Shown: positions 23,144-32,591 of the stretch, piece by piece
Numbering within the stretch: position 1 is the first letter of the stretch
Layout: every line of letters starts with the position of its first letter
NCBI RefSeq assembly: GCF_030823405.1
Contig: NZ_JAUSXC010000001.1
Span: 2,029,001-2,093,000, forward strand
From: Chryseobacterium ginsenosidimutans
GTDB lineage: Bacteria > Bacteroidota > Bacteroidia > Flavobacteriales > Weeksellaceae
Reading direction: 5' to 3'
DNA: 64,000 bases
Notes under the pieces: generated by a model
Seen by the model: only the letters and a program-made list of their open reading frames with translations
What the model was told of the DNA's origin: nothing
Database searches by the model: none
Program-made: the position numbers and the translations under genes

Positions 23144-25435
23144 ATGAAAAAATCAGTATTCAATATCGCCGCTTTATTTCTTGGGGTAACTGTATTTTCA
23201 CAAAATATCCAGACCGTGACCAATTCCAAAGGTCCGATTTTGGGGTATTCTGCAGATTCTGGTGTGAAAATCCTGACCGTTGGCGGAAATAAATTCAAAG
23301 ATTTAAACAAAAATGGAAAGCTTGACAAATATGAAGACTGGAGACTTCCAGTTGACGAAAGAGCAAAAGATTTGGCTTCAAAAATGTCGGTTGAGCAAAT
23401 TGCAGGATTGATGTTGTACAGCGGACATCAATCGGTTCCGGCTCCTGCAGACGGTTTCAGAGCAGGGAAATACAACGGAATGTTCTACAAAGAAAGTGGT
23501 GCAAAAGCATTTGATTTAACAGATCAGCAGAAAAAATTCCTGAAAGAAGATAATCTTCGCCACGTTTTGGTAACAACGGTAGAATCTCCGGAAATTGCTG
23601 GAAAATGGAGCAACAATATCCAAGCTTACATTGAAGGTTTGGGATTAGGAATTCCTGCCAACAACAGTACAGACCCGAGACATTCGGCAACGGTAACGGC
23701 AGAATTTAATGAAGGAGCAGGTGGACAGATTTCCCTTTGGCCGGACGGTTTGGCAATGGGTGCAACGTTTGACCCGGAATTAGTTAAAAAATTCGGAAAC
23801 ATCGCCGCTCAGGAATACAGAGCGTTGGGAATTTCAACGGCTTTATCTCCTCAAATTGACTTGGGAACAGAACCTCGATGGTACAGAATTGCTTACGTTT
23901 TCAGTGAAAGCCCGGAACTGACGGCAGATATGGCGAGAGGTTACATTGACGGTTTCCAGACAACCATCGGAAATAAAAACGGATGGGGAACCAAAAGCGT
24001 AAATGCAATGGTAAAACACTGGCCGGGAGGCGGACCGGAAGAGGGTGGTCGCGACGGTCACTGGGCAATGGGGAAATATGCAGTTTATCCTGGAAATAAT
24101 TTCCAAAATCACGTAAAACCTTTTACTGAAGGTGCTTTCAAATTAAATGGAGGAACTAAAGAAGCCGCAGCTGTAATGCCTTATTACACCATCAGTTTCA
24201 ATCAGGATACGAAAAATGGAGAAAATGTCGGAAACGGTTTCAGTAAATATTTAATCACAGATTTACTGCGTGGAAAGTACGGTTACGACGGTGTAGTTTG
24301 TACCGATTGGCTGATTACATCCGATGAACCAAAATCTCCGGGAGGATTTGCGGGAAAACCCTGGGGTGTAGAAAAAATGTCCATCGCAGAGCGTCATTAT
24401 AAAGTTTTGGAAGCTGGAGTTGACCAGTTCGGGGGAAACAATGACAAAGGTCCTGTTTTGGAAGCGTATCAAATGGGCGTAAAAGAGCACGGGGAAAAAG
24501 CTTATCGAGCAAAATTTGAGCAATCTGCAGTTCGATTATTGAGAAATTTCTTCAGAACTGGATTGTTTGAAAATCCTTACGTCAATACAGATGAAACCAA
24601 GGAAATCGTTGGTAATCCTGAATTTATGAAAGCAGGTTATGATGCTCAGGTTAAATCTATCGTGATGTTGAAAAACAAAGCTAATATTCTTCCTGTTAAA
24701 GAAAGAAAAACAGTTTATATTCCCAAGAGATATTCTCCCGCAACGTTCAACTGGTGGGGAATTTATACCGAACCCTCTTTAAAATCTCCGGTAGATTTGG
24801 AAATGGTAAAAAAACATTACAACATTACCGAAGACCCAACGAAAGCTGATTTTGCAATTGTTTTCGTACAAAGTCCGCACAGTGAAGAAGGCGGTTACAG
24901 CGACATCGATGCCAAAGAAGGCGGAAATGGCTATGTTCCGATTTCTTTACAGTACAAAACGTACACGGCAACAGAAGCGAGAGAAAAAAGCATCGCAGCA
25001 GGAGATCCCGTTGTTGCACCAACTGTTCACGACAGAACATTTAAAAACAAAACGACAACTGTTACCAATTCTACAGATCTTTTAACGATTCAGAACACGT
25101 ACAGAGCAATGAACGGAAAACCCGTAATCGTTTCTGTGACGGCTTCCAAGCCAATGGTTTTTAATGAATTTGAAAATCATGCAGATGCGATTTTAATAAA
25201 TTTTAATATATCAAATCAGGCAGTTGTAGATATTATTGCAGGGAAATATGAGCCTTCAGGATTACTTCCGCTTCAGATGCCGGCAGATATGAAAACGGTA
25301 GAGACTCAGAAAGAAGATGTTCCTTACGATATGGTTCCACACAAGGATTCAGAAGGTCATTCTTATGATTTCGGATACGGAATGAACTGGTCTGGAGTGA
25401 TAAAAGATGCCAGAACCCAAAAATATCATAAGTAA
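23144..25435 (+). CDS. Glycoside hydrolase family 3 enzyme (beta-glucosidase/xylosidase-like)
   Basis: A 763-residue secreted enzyme (signal peptide about 1-19, ending VFSQ). Near residue 52 it has an EF-hand-like calcium loop, DLNKNGKLDKYE. The GH3 N-terminal barrel contains VKHWPGGGPEEGGRDGH and the nucleophile region GVVCTDW (Asp about 388). The GH3 C-terminal domain carries HSEEGGYSD, a plausible acid/base region. It should release glucose or xylose from beta-linked oligosaccharides in the periplasm or outside. It lies 9 nt after the TonB receptor gene, and a terminator follows. Confidence 0.9.
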   Translation: MKKSVFNIAALFLGVTVFSQNIQTVTNSKGPILGYSADSGVKILTVGGNKFKDLNKNGKLDKYEDWRLPVDERAKDLASKMSVEQIAGLMLYSGHQSVPAPADGFRAGKYNGMFYKESGAKAFDLTDQQKKFLKEDNLRHVLVTTVESPEIAGKWSNNIQAYIEGLGLGIPANNSTDPRHSATVTAEFNEGAGGQISLWPDGLAMGATFDPELVKKFGNIAAQEYRALGISTALSPQIDLGTEPRWYRIAYVFSESPELTADMARGYIDGFQTTIGNKNGWGTKSVNAMVKHWPGGGPEEGGRDGHWAMGKYAVYPGNNFQNHVKPFTEGAFKLNGGTKEAAAVMPYYTISFNQDTKNGENVGNGFSKYLITDLLRGKYGYDGVVCTDWLITSDEPKSPGGFAGKPWGVEKMSIAERHYKVLEAGVDQFGGNNDKGPVLEAYQMGVKEHGEKAYRAKFEQSAVRLLRNFFRTGLFENPYVNTDETKEIVGNPEFMKAGYDAQVKSIVMLKNKANILPVKERKTVYIPKRYSPATFNWWGIYTEPSLKSPVDLEMVKKHYNITEDPTKADFAIVFVQSPHSEEGGYSDIDAKEGGNGYVPISLQYKTYTATEAREKSIAAGDPVVAPTVHDRTFKNKTTTVTNSTDLLTIQNTYRAMNGKPVIVSVTASKPMVFNEFENHADAILINFNISNQAVVDIIAGKYEPSGLLPLQMPADMKTVETQKEDVPYDMVPHKDSEGHSYDFGYGMNWSGVIKDARTQKYHK

Positions 25436-25469
25436 TAGTTCATCATAAAATTGATTAAGTTGATGTCTT

Positions 25470-25504
25470 GAGACCGGGCATCTTGTTCGGTCTCATTTCT
25501 TTTC
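25470..25504 (+). terminator. Terminator after the first GH3 gene
   Basis: GAGACCG (25470-25476) pairs with CGGTCTC (25488-25494) around an 11-nt loop, followed by ATTTCTTTTC. It lies 35 nt beyond the GH3 stop. Confidence 0.55.
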
Positions 25505-25650
25505 AAAATATTTATTTGGGCAGCTTTATCCGCCTTCCACTCTCAATCTTTTTTGCAGCCGATTTCGCTCTAAATACAACTCGAAGACAAGCAAAAAAGG
25601 ATTTCCGTTCAAGTCGGGCTGCGTGCAATTCAATGTTAAAATCAACAGCA
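25505..25650. repeat. Degenerate intergenic segment resembling a Flavobacteria interspersed repeat
   Basis: This part of a 373-nt gene-free region contains GGGCAGCTTTATCCGCC, then TTCCGTTCAAGTCGGGCTGC. I have the impression that similar text recurs between genes in Chryseobacterium and Flavobacterium. The 85-codon frame across it has no protein-like features. Recognition is from memory and unverified. Confidence 0.35.
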
Positions 25651-25652
25651 TT

Positions 25653-25721
25653 TTTGTCATTCCGTAGGAATCTCAGTAATGCTATTGAAATACTAAGTCT
25701 AGATTCCTACGGAATGACAAA
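25653..25721. repeat. 21-bp perfect inverted repeat
   Basis: Arms 25653-25673 and 25701-25721 (core CATTCCGTAGGAATCT) are perfectly complementary around a 27-nt spacer. The unit looks like a small palindromic intergenic repeat that may form a long RNA hairpin between the GH3 and esterase genes. Confidence 0.75.
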
Positions 25722-25808
25722 CTGACTGTTATTTAATAAGTTGTCTTTGCTGAGTGGAACGCCTTTGCGTTCTTCGCGTTAAAAAATTAAAATTAAAACA
25801 ATATCAAA

Positions 25809-26687
25809 ATGAAAAAATTAATCATAGCAAGTGCATTCCTTTTAGGATTAAGCACAATCAACGCTCAAAAATCAGTTCCGTTATATAAAGGAAAAGCGCC
25901 GGGAACAGAAAACTGGACGCAGAAAGAAGCACATCAATTCAATGAACTGTTCAAAACAGAAGTTGTTTTCAATGTAACGCAACCTTCCATTTTGGTCTTT
26001 GAAGCAGATAAATCAAAAGCAAACGGAACTGTTGTCATTATTGCTCCGGGTGGTGGTTTCCAAAGTTTATCCATCAATCGGGAAGGAGTTGATGTGGCTA
26101 AAAAATTAGCAGCCAACGGAATTACAGCAGTTGTTTTAAAATACAGATTATTGGAAACGAAATCCAATGATCCTGCGAAAGAAATGATGGAAAGCATCAA
26201 AGACAGAAAATCGTTTGACGAGAGAACAGCACCTATCAAAGTAATGGCAGGAGAAGACATCAAAACAGCAATTTCATATATCAGAACCCACGCAAAAGAA
26301 ATGAACATCAACCCAGAAAAACTTGGTGTTATTGGTTTTTCTGCTGGTGCAAGTGTGATTCTGGAAAGCGTTCTTCACAGCAAAGATTCTTCCACAATAC
26401 CAAATTTTGCAGCCTCGATCTATGGCGGACCAAGTCAGGAAATTTTAGATACTCAGATTCCTTCAACGCCACTGCCGTTGTTCATTTGTGCGGCAAGTGA
26501 TGACCAGCTGAAACTGGCTCCGAAATCGGTATTGCTTTACACCAAATGGTTAGGAGCGGGACAACCTGCAGAGCTTCATATCTATGAAAAAGGTGGTCAC
26601 GGTTTTGGAATGGGCGTTCAGAATTTACCTGTTGACAAATGGTCAGATGTTTATCTTGACTGGCTGAAGTTTCATAAGTTCTTATAG
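25809..26687 (+). CDS. Secreted alpha/beta hydrolase, acetyl-xylan-esterase-like
   Basis: A 292-residue exported protein (signal peptide about 1-19, ending INAQ). The oxyanion strand APGGGFQ lies around 77-83, the nucleophile elbow GFSAGAS around 175-181, a catalytic Asp lies in AASDDQL and the His in KGGHGFG. This is the layout of BD-FAE/Axe2-like carbohydrate esterases of Bacteroidota. Lying between two GH3 genes, it probably removes acetyl or similar esters from hemicellulose fragments. Other carboxylesterase substrates are possible. Confidence 0.83.
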   Translation: MKKLIIASAFLLGLSTINAQKSVPLYKGKAPGTENWTQKEAHQFNELFKTEVVFNVTQPSILVFEADKSKANGTVVIIAPGGGFQSLSINREGVDVAKKLAANGITAVVLKYRLLETKSNDPAKEMMESIKDRKSFDERTAPIKVMAGEDIKTAISYIRTHAKEMNINPEKLGVIGFSAGASVILESVLHSKDSSTIPNFAASIYGGPSQEILDTQIPSTPLPLFICAASDDQLKLAPKSVLLYTKWLGAGQPAELHIYEKGGHGFGMGVQNLPVDKWSDVYLDWLKFHKFL

Positions 26688-26779
26688 ATCAATTTCATTA
26701 TTAAATCAATATTTTCAAATACCTTAAAGGTATTTGAAGGGATCATAATGTCTGTTAACAGAAACTTTCAGATCCAAAA

Positions 26780-26948
26780 AATGGGAAATAAACTTCGTCG
26801 GGCAGAGCCCATAGGTATTAATGAAATAATCGACACGAATTCATAAACTTCTTTTTTATTCGTGCATTCGTGGCAAAAGTCGAAGCAGAGCTTCGAGGAA
26901 TTAAGCCTAAAAAAGATTCAAATTAAATATTCAATAAAAAATAAAATT
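26780..26948. other. Leader of the second GH3 gene with small hairpins
   Basis: The segment before the GH3 start contains TCGAAG (26880-26885) paired with CTTCGA (26891-26896) and the phrase ATTCGTGCATTCGTGGC, which resembles common Flavobacteria intergenic repeat text. A GTG-initiated extension of the GH3 frame (from 26862) lies inside this and is not credible. Confidence 0.35.
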
Positions 26949-29399
26949 ATGAAGAAGAATGTATCTACATTGATCAGACTTTCTCAGAAAGCAAAATATT
27001 CAGGATTATTTCTGGCATTACTGGCAGCATCGCCTTTTGCGAATGCTCAAACTAAAGATCAAAATGTTACGGTTGACGGAAAAAACCTCAACAAAAATGG
27101 AAAACTAGATGTTTGGGAAGACACCCGACTTTCAGTTGATAAAAGAATTGATGCCATCATCAAACAAATGACCAATGCAGAAAAAGTAAATCTTCTGATT
27201 GGAACCGGAATGCCCGGAATAGAAGTTCTGACAGGGCCTATCGGAGATTCAAAACAAGGCTTGGTTCCCGGAGCTGCCGGTGGAACAGATTCTTTTGAAA
27301 GATTCGGAATTCCTGCTACGATTGTTGCCGACGGACCTGCAGGATTGAGAATTGCTCCAACTAGGGAAAATGATTCAAAAACGTATTATGCAACGGCATT
27401 TCCGGTGGGGACCGCTTTAGCTTCAACCTGGAACAAGACGTTATTGGAACAGGTGGGAAAAGCAATGGGAAATGAAGTAAAAGAATACGGCGTTGACGTT
27501 TTATTGGCTCCGGCTTTGAATATTCACCGAAATCCATTGAACGGAAGAAACTTCGAATATTATTCTGAAGATCCTTTAATTTCAGGAAAAACTGCTGCTG
27601 CCATAGTGAACGGAATCCAATCTCAAGGTGTTGGAACTTCCATCAAACATTTCGCAGCGAATAATGAAGAAACGAATCGTTTGACCATCAATGCACACGT
27701 TTCCGAAAGGGCAATGAGAGAATTGTATCTGAGAAATTTTGAAATAGCGGTTAAAGAATCTCAGCCCTGGACAGTAATGTCTTCTTACAATAAGCTAAAC
27801 GGTGTTTATACATCAGATTCTAAAGATTTGTTAACTCAGGTTCTGAGAAAAGAATGGGGTTTCAAAGGAATTGTAATGACAGACTGGTTTGGTGGTTTTC
27901 CGGGATTTGAATCGATTAGAGACGGCGGAATTTCCGATGTCGTAAAGCAGATGAATGCCGGAAATGATCTTTTGATGCCGGGAATTCCTGCTCAGAAAAA
28001 AGTATTGTTGGCTGCATTAGAATCAGGGAAATTATCTCAGGAAGTTGCGAACCTGAATGTGAGAAGAATTCTTGAATATGTTTTTAAAACGCCCACTTTT
28101 GCTCAATATAAATACAGCAACAAGCCAAACCTTATTCAAAATGCAGAAGTGACAAGAAACGCTGCAACGGAAGGAATGGTTTTGCTTAAAAACGATAAAA
28201 ACACCTTGCCATTTGCAGATAAACAGAAAGAAATTTCATTATTCGGAGTGACATCTTACGCCTGGATTACTGGCGGAACGGGAAGCGGAAGTGTAAACAA
28301 CAAACACACGGTTTCTCTGCTTGAAGGATTAAATGCCGCAGGTTACCAACTGGACAAAGAATTAGTTGACCTTTACAAACCTTTTGCTGAAAAAGAAGCA
28401 GCAGCCGAAAAAGAAAGCAGAAAAGCAAGAGGGATTTTGGCTCTTCCCGGAAGATTGGCTGAAATGAAAATGGATGATGCTTTCTATGCTAAAAAAGCAG
28501 AAACTTCAGAAATTGCTTTCGTAACTCTGGGAAGAAATTCAGGTGAAGGCGGTGATAGAGTAGTGAATGATGATTTCAATCTGGCAACAGAAGAAATCGA
28601 AATGCTTGATAAAATCTCCAAAGCGTTCCACGCAAAAGGAAAGAAAGTGGTTGTGATCTTAAATATCGGTGGTGTGATTGAAACCTCATCTTGGAAAGAT
28701 AAAGCAGATGCTATTTTATTAGCTTGGCAGCCGGGACAGGAGGGTGGACATTCCGTTGCTGATGTGGTTTCCGGGAAAATTAATCCTTCAGGAAAACTGA
28801 CAATGACGTTCCCCGTGAAATATTCTGATACACCGTCTGCAAAGAATTTCCCGGGTGTTCCAGCCGACAATCCGAAAGATGTAACGTATGAAGAAGGTAT
28901 TTATGTAGGTTATCGTTATTTCAATACTTTCAATGTGAAGCCGTCTTATGAATTCGGTTATGGGAAGTCTTACACAGATTTCGCTTATTCAAATATCAAA
29001 ACGAGTTCTAAAACATTTAATAACAAATTAGAGGTCAGTGTTGAGGTGAAGAATACCGGAAAAGTTTCAGGAAAAGAAGTGGTAGAATTGTATCTTTCTG
29101 CTCCGAATAAATCCACTGACAAACCAAAGTCTGAGTTGAAAGCGTATGCTAAAACAAAAGACCTGAAACCGGGAGAATCTCAAACCATTACTTTGACTTT
29201 ATCTCCAAAAGATCTGGCATCATTCGTAACAGCAAAATCTGCCTGGATTGCCGAAGCAGGAAATTATAAAGTTTCTGTGGGAGCTTCTTCATTGGATATC
29301 AAACAAACTGCAGATTTCTCGCTTCCAAAAGAACTGACTGTTGAAAAAGTGCAGCACGTTTTTCCTGCAGACAAAAAATTTGAAGATCTGAAACCTTAA
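26949..29399 (+). CDS. Glycoside hydrolase family 3 beta-glucosidase with C-terminal fibronectin III-like domain
   Basis: An 816-residue secreted enzyme with a signal peptide (to about residue 34, ending FANAQ). It has an EF-hand-like segment LNKNGKLDVWED, a GH3 N-terminal barrel with KHFAANNEETNR and the nucleophile region VMTDWFGG (Asp about 312). The GH3 C-terminal domain contains GRNSGEGGDR and is followed by a fibronectin III-like domain (about 690-770, VEVKNTGKVSGKEVVELYLS). The architecture is that of broad beta-glucosidases such as BglX. ATG 26949 is chosen because it directly precedes the signal peptide. Confidence 0.93.
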   Translation: MKKNVSTLIRLSQKAKYSGLFLALLAASPFANAQTKDQNVTVDGKNLNKNGKLDVWEDTRLSVDKRIDAIIKQMTNAEKVNLLIGTGMPGIEVLTGPIGDSKQGLVPGAAGGTDSFERFGIPATIVADGPAGLRIAPTRENDSKTYYATAFPVGTALASTWNKTLLEQVGKAMGNEVKEYGVDVLLAPALNIHRNPLNGRNFEYYSEDPLISGKTAAAIVNGIQSQGVGTSIKHFAANNEETNRLTINAHVSERAMRELYLRNFEIAVKESQPWTVMSSYNKLNGVYTSDSKDLLTQVLRKEWGFKGIVMTDWFGGFPGFESIRDGGISDVVKQMNAGNDLLMPGIPAQKKVLLAALESGKLSQEVANLNVRRILEYVFKTPTFAQYKYSNKPNLIQNAEVTRNAATEGMVLLKNDKNTLPFADKQKEISLFGVTSYAWITGGTGSGSVNNKHTVSLLEGLNAAGYQLDKELVDLYKPFAEKEAAAEKESRKARGILALPGRLAEMKMDDAFYAKKAETSEIAFVTLGRNSGEGGDRVVNDDFNLATEEIEMLDKISKAFHAKGKKVVVILNIGGVIETSSWKDKADAILLAWQPGQEGGHSVADVVSGKINPSGKLTMTFPVKYSDTPSAKNFPGVPADNPKDVTYEEGIYVGYRYFNTFNVKPSYEFGYGKSYTDFAYSNIKTSSKTFNNKLEVSVEVKNTGKVSGKEVVELYLSAPNKSTDKPKSELKAYAKTKDLKPGESQTITLTLSPKDLASFVTAKSAWIAEAGNYKVSVGASSLDIKQTADFSLPKELTVEKVQHVFPADKKFEDLKP

Positions 29400-29442
29400 A
29401 ATCAGACAAAAAATTAATATTTTAAACTATAGTTTTATCAAT

Positions 29443-29471
29443 AAAAAGAGGTTAAATTTTAGCCTCTTTTT
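29443..29471. terminator. Bidirectional terminator between GH3 and lipoprotein genes
   Basis: AAAAAGAGG and its complement CCTCTTTTT form a stem extended by G-U and A-U pairs, flanked by A and T tracts. It can end transcripts of both convergent genes. Confidence 0.75.
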
Positions 29472-29508
29472 AAATTAAATGATATCCGTATTTTATTATT
29501 TCGTAGCT

Positions 29509-30282
29509 CTAGTACAGCGATTTTTTCCAAAATTTATTTCCTGCTGAATAAATACGCAAATCTTCCATTTTCTTAATGTAAGATTTTCCAAACATTGCCA
29601 ATCTAATTTCTGTTACTTCTTTCCATTTAGATTTTTTATTTCCCTGTGAATCGTAAGATATTTCTTCTTCTTTATTATCTTCCTTAGAAAGATAATAATA
29701 GAAAAATTTGCCTTCCCAATAAGAAACATTTTGATCATTGTCGTCAACAGTGATTTTTTTGCAGTTTTTACTGATATAGTCTTTGATTTTATTGAATTCG
29801 GCAATGTTTTTTGCAGTTTTTCCCACTTCGAGATACATTAGATTTCCCTTTTTGTCTTCAACCATATCTATTTTTGGGAATGAGACTGTGTTTAGAATAG
29901 CCAAAGTGTCTTTATCCGGATCATAGGCTACTGTTTTATAGCCAAAACCAAATATTTCTACCGGTTTTTTGTTTCGGACCATCCATTCATTTGTAGATTC
30001 TAAAAATAATTCTGTCGGGAATCTTCCTTCCGTTTTATAATAACCTAAAGTATCTTTTATGAAGAATGCATTATCTAAAAGCTTTAAAGCTGTTTTCTTA
30101 TCCAGATTTTTAGGATTTGTCGAAATAATATCATTGGTTTTTTTTAACCTGTTTTTATAGAAAGCTGAGACATCAAAATTATCTGATATTTTTTCTAAAT
30201 CAACATATTTACTGTCCTGAGAATGGCAGGAAGAAAAAATAAAAGATACGGAAAGCAGGCAGATTTTAATTTTATTTATCAT
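29509..30282 (-). CDS. Hypothetical lipoprotein
   Basis: A 257-residue protein whose N-terminus MINKIKICLLSVSFIFSSC ends in a lipobox with Cys at about 19, so it is probably a membrane-anchored lipoprotein. The mature part is lysine-rich, with GFGYKTVAYDPDKD in the middle and a charged KEDNKEEE stretch near 210. No family is recognised. ATG 30282 is preferred over an upstream Met because it places the lipobox correctly. Confidence 0.75.
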   Translation of the reverse strand: MINKIKICLLSVSFIFSSCHSQDSKYVDLEKISDNFDVSAFYKNRLKKTNDIISTNPKNLDKKTALKLLDNAFFIKDTLGYYKTEGRFPTELFLESTNEWMVRNKKPVEIFGFGYKTVAYDPDKDTLAILNTVSFPKIDMVEDKKGNLMYLEVGKTAKNIAEFNKIKDYISKNCKKITVDDNDQNVSYWEGKFFYYYLSKEDNKEEEISYDSQGNKKSKWKEVTEIRLAMFGKSYIKKMEDLRIYSAGNKFWKKSLY

Positions 30283-30554
30283 AAGCAGGATAAGTAAATT
30301 ATTTTTAAGTTTAAGACTCAATTTTAATGATGGGGTTTATACTCTGTCAATATGTGTAAATCTACATTAATTTGTATTCTTTTAGGGTAATTATTTAAAT
30401 ATTGCTATAATAGTTTTAAACATGAGATGCATGAATTCGAAGTGCTCCAACAGGATAAAAGATGGATGATGTTTTTTGAAACTAATTAGTATTGTGACAT
30501 TGAGTACAGGAAATATAGTGATTATAAAAGTTTTAATTATTTTATTTTTACAAA

Positions 30555-32294
30555 TTATTCCAATATTGGGACTTTTATAAAACTATTGTTGTACCATTTT
30601 ATCTGCAAAGGTTCTTTAGCATCAGAAATAGTTTCGGTGCGTACTGCTTTTCCTGTTCCGTAATTCAATTCGGAAAACGGGTTTTTATTAACGTTTAAAA
30701 CCACTGCAAGACGGCTTCCTTTTTGAAGCTGCTTACTGATCAAATGTGTATTGTCGAACGCAATAGTTTCTTTTTTATTAGGTGTTAAAAGATTTCGGTG
30801 CGTAATGTCTTTTGCGTAGCTTGCTCTTCCAATATAATATGACAAATGAAAATATTCGCCGTTGGGTAAGACCTCATACAGAGTAATGCCAATATCCAAA
30901 TCTTTTTTGTTGATACTGAGATTAATTTGTCCAAGAAAAGAACCATTGACGAGTAAAGGTTTAGTTAAAGGTTCGCTTATAAAAACATACCCGTTTTTGC
31001 CGGAAATTTCTTTACGGATAATAGGATCGGGATAATAGTCGTTGTTGCTGTTTTCACGATCTTTAAAATCAACTTCCTGAGACAAGTATTGTTTCTTGTT
31101 AGGTTTTTTAGAACTTAGCAGATAAGCTTCACCCATTTTGTCCTGACTTAGATAAAACTTCAGATAATTGCTGTGCATTGCATCTAACGAAGAAGCGCTT
31201 TTCCATTCGTCTGTTCCCACGACCTGGTAATTGATTTTATCTTTTAGAAATGCTGGTTTTTCAGCTCCTTTAAGTATATAATCAAGCCATTGATAAGTGT
31301 ATTCCTTAATAGGAAAAAGGGCTTTTTTACTGACTGTATATCCATTAATGAGTTCCTGGCCGCCCATTTGTGTGCCAAAATGCCCGTAAGGGCCTATCGC
31401 CAGGTAAGCTGGTGTTTTTGGGCTGTATTTATTAAGCTGCCGAAGATAATAAATTCCCGAATTCTGCGAATCGTTGTAGTAACCGTCGAATGCCAGAACC
31501 GGAATGGTAATTTGAGCGAAATCCTTTTGATATGGAGCCATATTTTGCCAGTAAGAATCAAAGTCAGGGTGACTTATCCAGCGTTGAAAAAGCCTATTCG
31601 GTGTTCCATCAATGCTGTCCATTTTGCTGTATGCCACGCCGGTTTCCCACCAGGTGAACATCATTTTCTGGAATCGGTTACGGTCATTTCCGGTTGTTTC
31701 ATCTAAATATTTGTTATTTCCGACATAGAAAGACCATTCATAATTGGGATTGATAAATACATTATTTTCCATAGGAAGCCCCATGCCTGGACGATTGGCA
31801 ACATAAGGAACGATAGTTTTAAGGGTAGGGTGTAGTTTCTTTGCTGCTGCCCATTGCGTAAATCCGTTGTAACTGCCGCCATACATTCCCACGCTGCCAT
31901 TGCACCAGCTTTGTTTACTGATCCAGTCGATGACATCATAAGCATCGTTACCATCTTTTTCATAAGGAAGGATTTCACCTGCACTGAAACGTTTGCCCCG
32001 TGTGTAGGCAATTACTCCCACATAACCTCTGTCTGCAGATTCTTTGAGCGATTGCAGATCCCGTTCATGGTCGCGTACATAAATGGTAAATTGAAATACA
32101 ACAGGTTTAGGTGCAGAGTCATCCTTTTTCCGTATGATCATTGCCGAAATCAAAGTTCCGTCCCGTGTCCGGATCATTACACTGTCCTGAATGTCATAAA
32201 TGGCAGTATCTCCTTGCTGGCGGTTCCATGCTGTTTGCTGAGCCTGCATTAATGAGAATGTGATGAGCAGGCATCCTAAAAAAAAGTTTTTCAT
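30555..32294 (-). CDS. CocE/NonD family (X-Pro dipeptidyl-peptidase S15-type) hydrolase, secreted
   Basis: A 579-residue exported enzyme (signal peptide about 1-18, ending LMQAQ). The alpha/beta hydrolase domain contains MIRTRDGTLISAMI, the nucleophile elbow MYGGSYNG and the His-bearing GPYGHFG. The C-terminal jelly-roll domain (about 360-575) is typical of the PepX_C fold. The family includes cocaine esterases, glutaryl-acylases and X-Pro peptidases; which activity applies cannot be told. Two consecutive ATGs leave the start uncertain by one codon. It stands alone, with over 200 nt on each side. Confidence 0.87.
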   Translation of the reverse strand: MKNFFLGCLLITFSLMQAQQTAWNRQQGDTAIYDIQDSVMIRTRDGTLISAMIIRKKDDSAPKPVVFQFTIYVRDHERDLQSLKESADRGYVGVIAYTRGKRFSAGEILPYEKDGNDAYDVIDWISKQSWCNGSVGMYGGSYNGFTQWAAAKKLHPTLKTIVPYVANRPGMGLPMENNVFINPNYEWSFYVGNNKYLDETTGNDRNRFQKMMFTWWETGVAYSKMDSIDGTPNRLFQRWISHPDFDSYWQNMAPYQKDFAQITIPVLAFDGYYNDSQNSGIYYLRQLNKYSPKTPAYLAIGPYGHFGTQMGGQELINGYTVSKKALFPIKEYTYQWLDYILKGAEKPAFLKDKINYQVVGTDEWKSASSLDAMHSNYLKFYLSQDKMGEAYLLSSKKPNKKQYLSQEVDFKDRENSNNDYYPDPIIRKEISGKNGYVFISEPLTKPLLVNGSFLGQINLSINKKDLDIGITLYEVLPNGEYFHLSYYIGRASYAKDITHRNLLTPNKKETIAFDNTHLISKQLQKGSRLAVVLNVNKNPFSELNYGTGKAVRTETISDAKEPLQIKWYNNSFIKVPILE

Positions 32295-32401
32295 CATATC
32301 TTCAATATATTCTTTTAATAATAAGACATTTAAGAAGATACATATATTACACAAAAAAAATTATTGTCAGAATAACTTAAAAAAAATACAATTATCAATA
32401 T

Positions 32402-32430
32402 AAAAAAAGCTCCCCAAGACGAGGAGCTTA
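32402..32430 (-). terminator. Terminator downstream of the MarR gene
   Basis: On the minus strand a 7-bp stem (AAGCTCC with GGAGCTT, 32423-32429 and 32407-32413) is followed by a run of seven T. It would end the TetR-to-MarR operon, 162 nt after the MarR stop. Confidence 0.7.
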
Positions 32431-32591
32431 CTGAGAATAATGCAAAAGTGGATAGAATGTTTTTCAAAGATAGAAAGTAACGGCTTTATGTTTTATGACG
32501 CTCATCATAAAGTCATATACAATTATTTTATGCTCAATTTGTGTTTTGAGCATTCTTTTTAGCGTAAAAATCAATATTAACTGGTACGTTA

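Noticed and set aside
25468..25725. An 85-codon frame after the first GH3 gene
   Set aside because: It runs through a terminator, a repeat-like segment and a perfect inverted repeat, and its translation has no protein-like features.
26862..26948. GTG-initiated N-terminal extension of the second GH3 enzyme
   Set aside because: The extension is encoded by repeat-like sequence and would place residues ahead of a normal signal peptide that starts at 26949.
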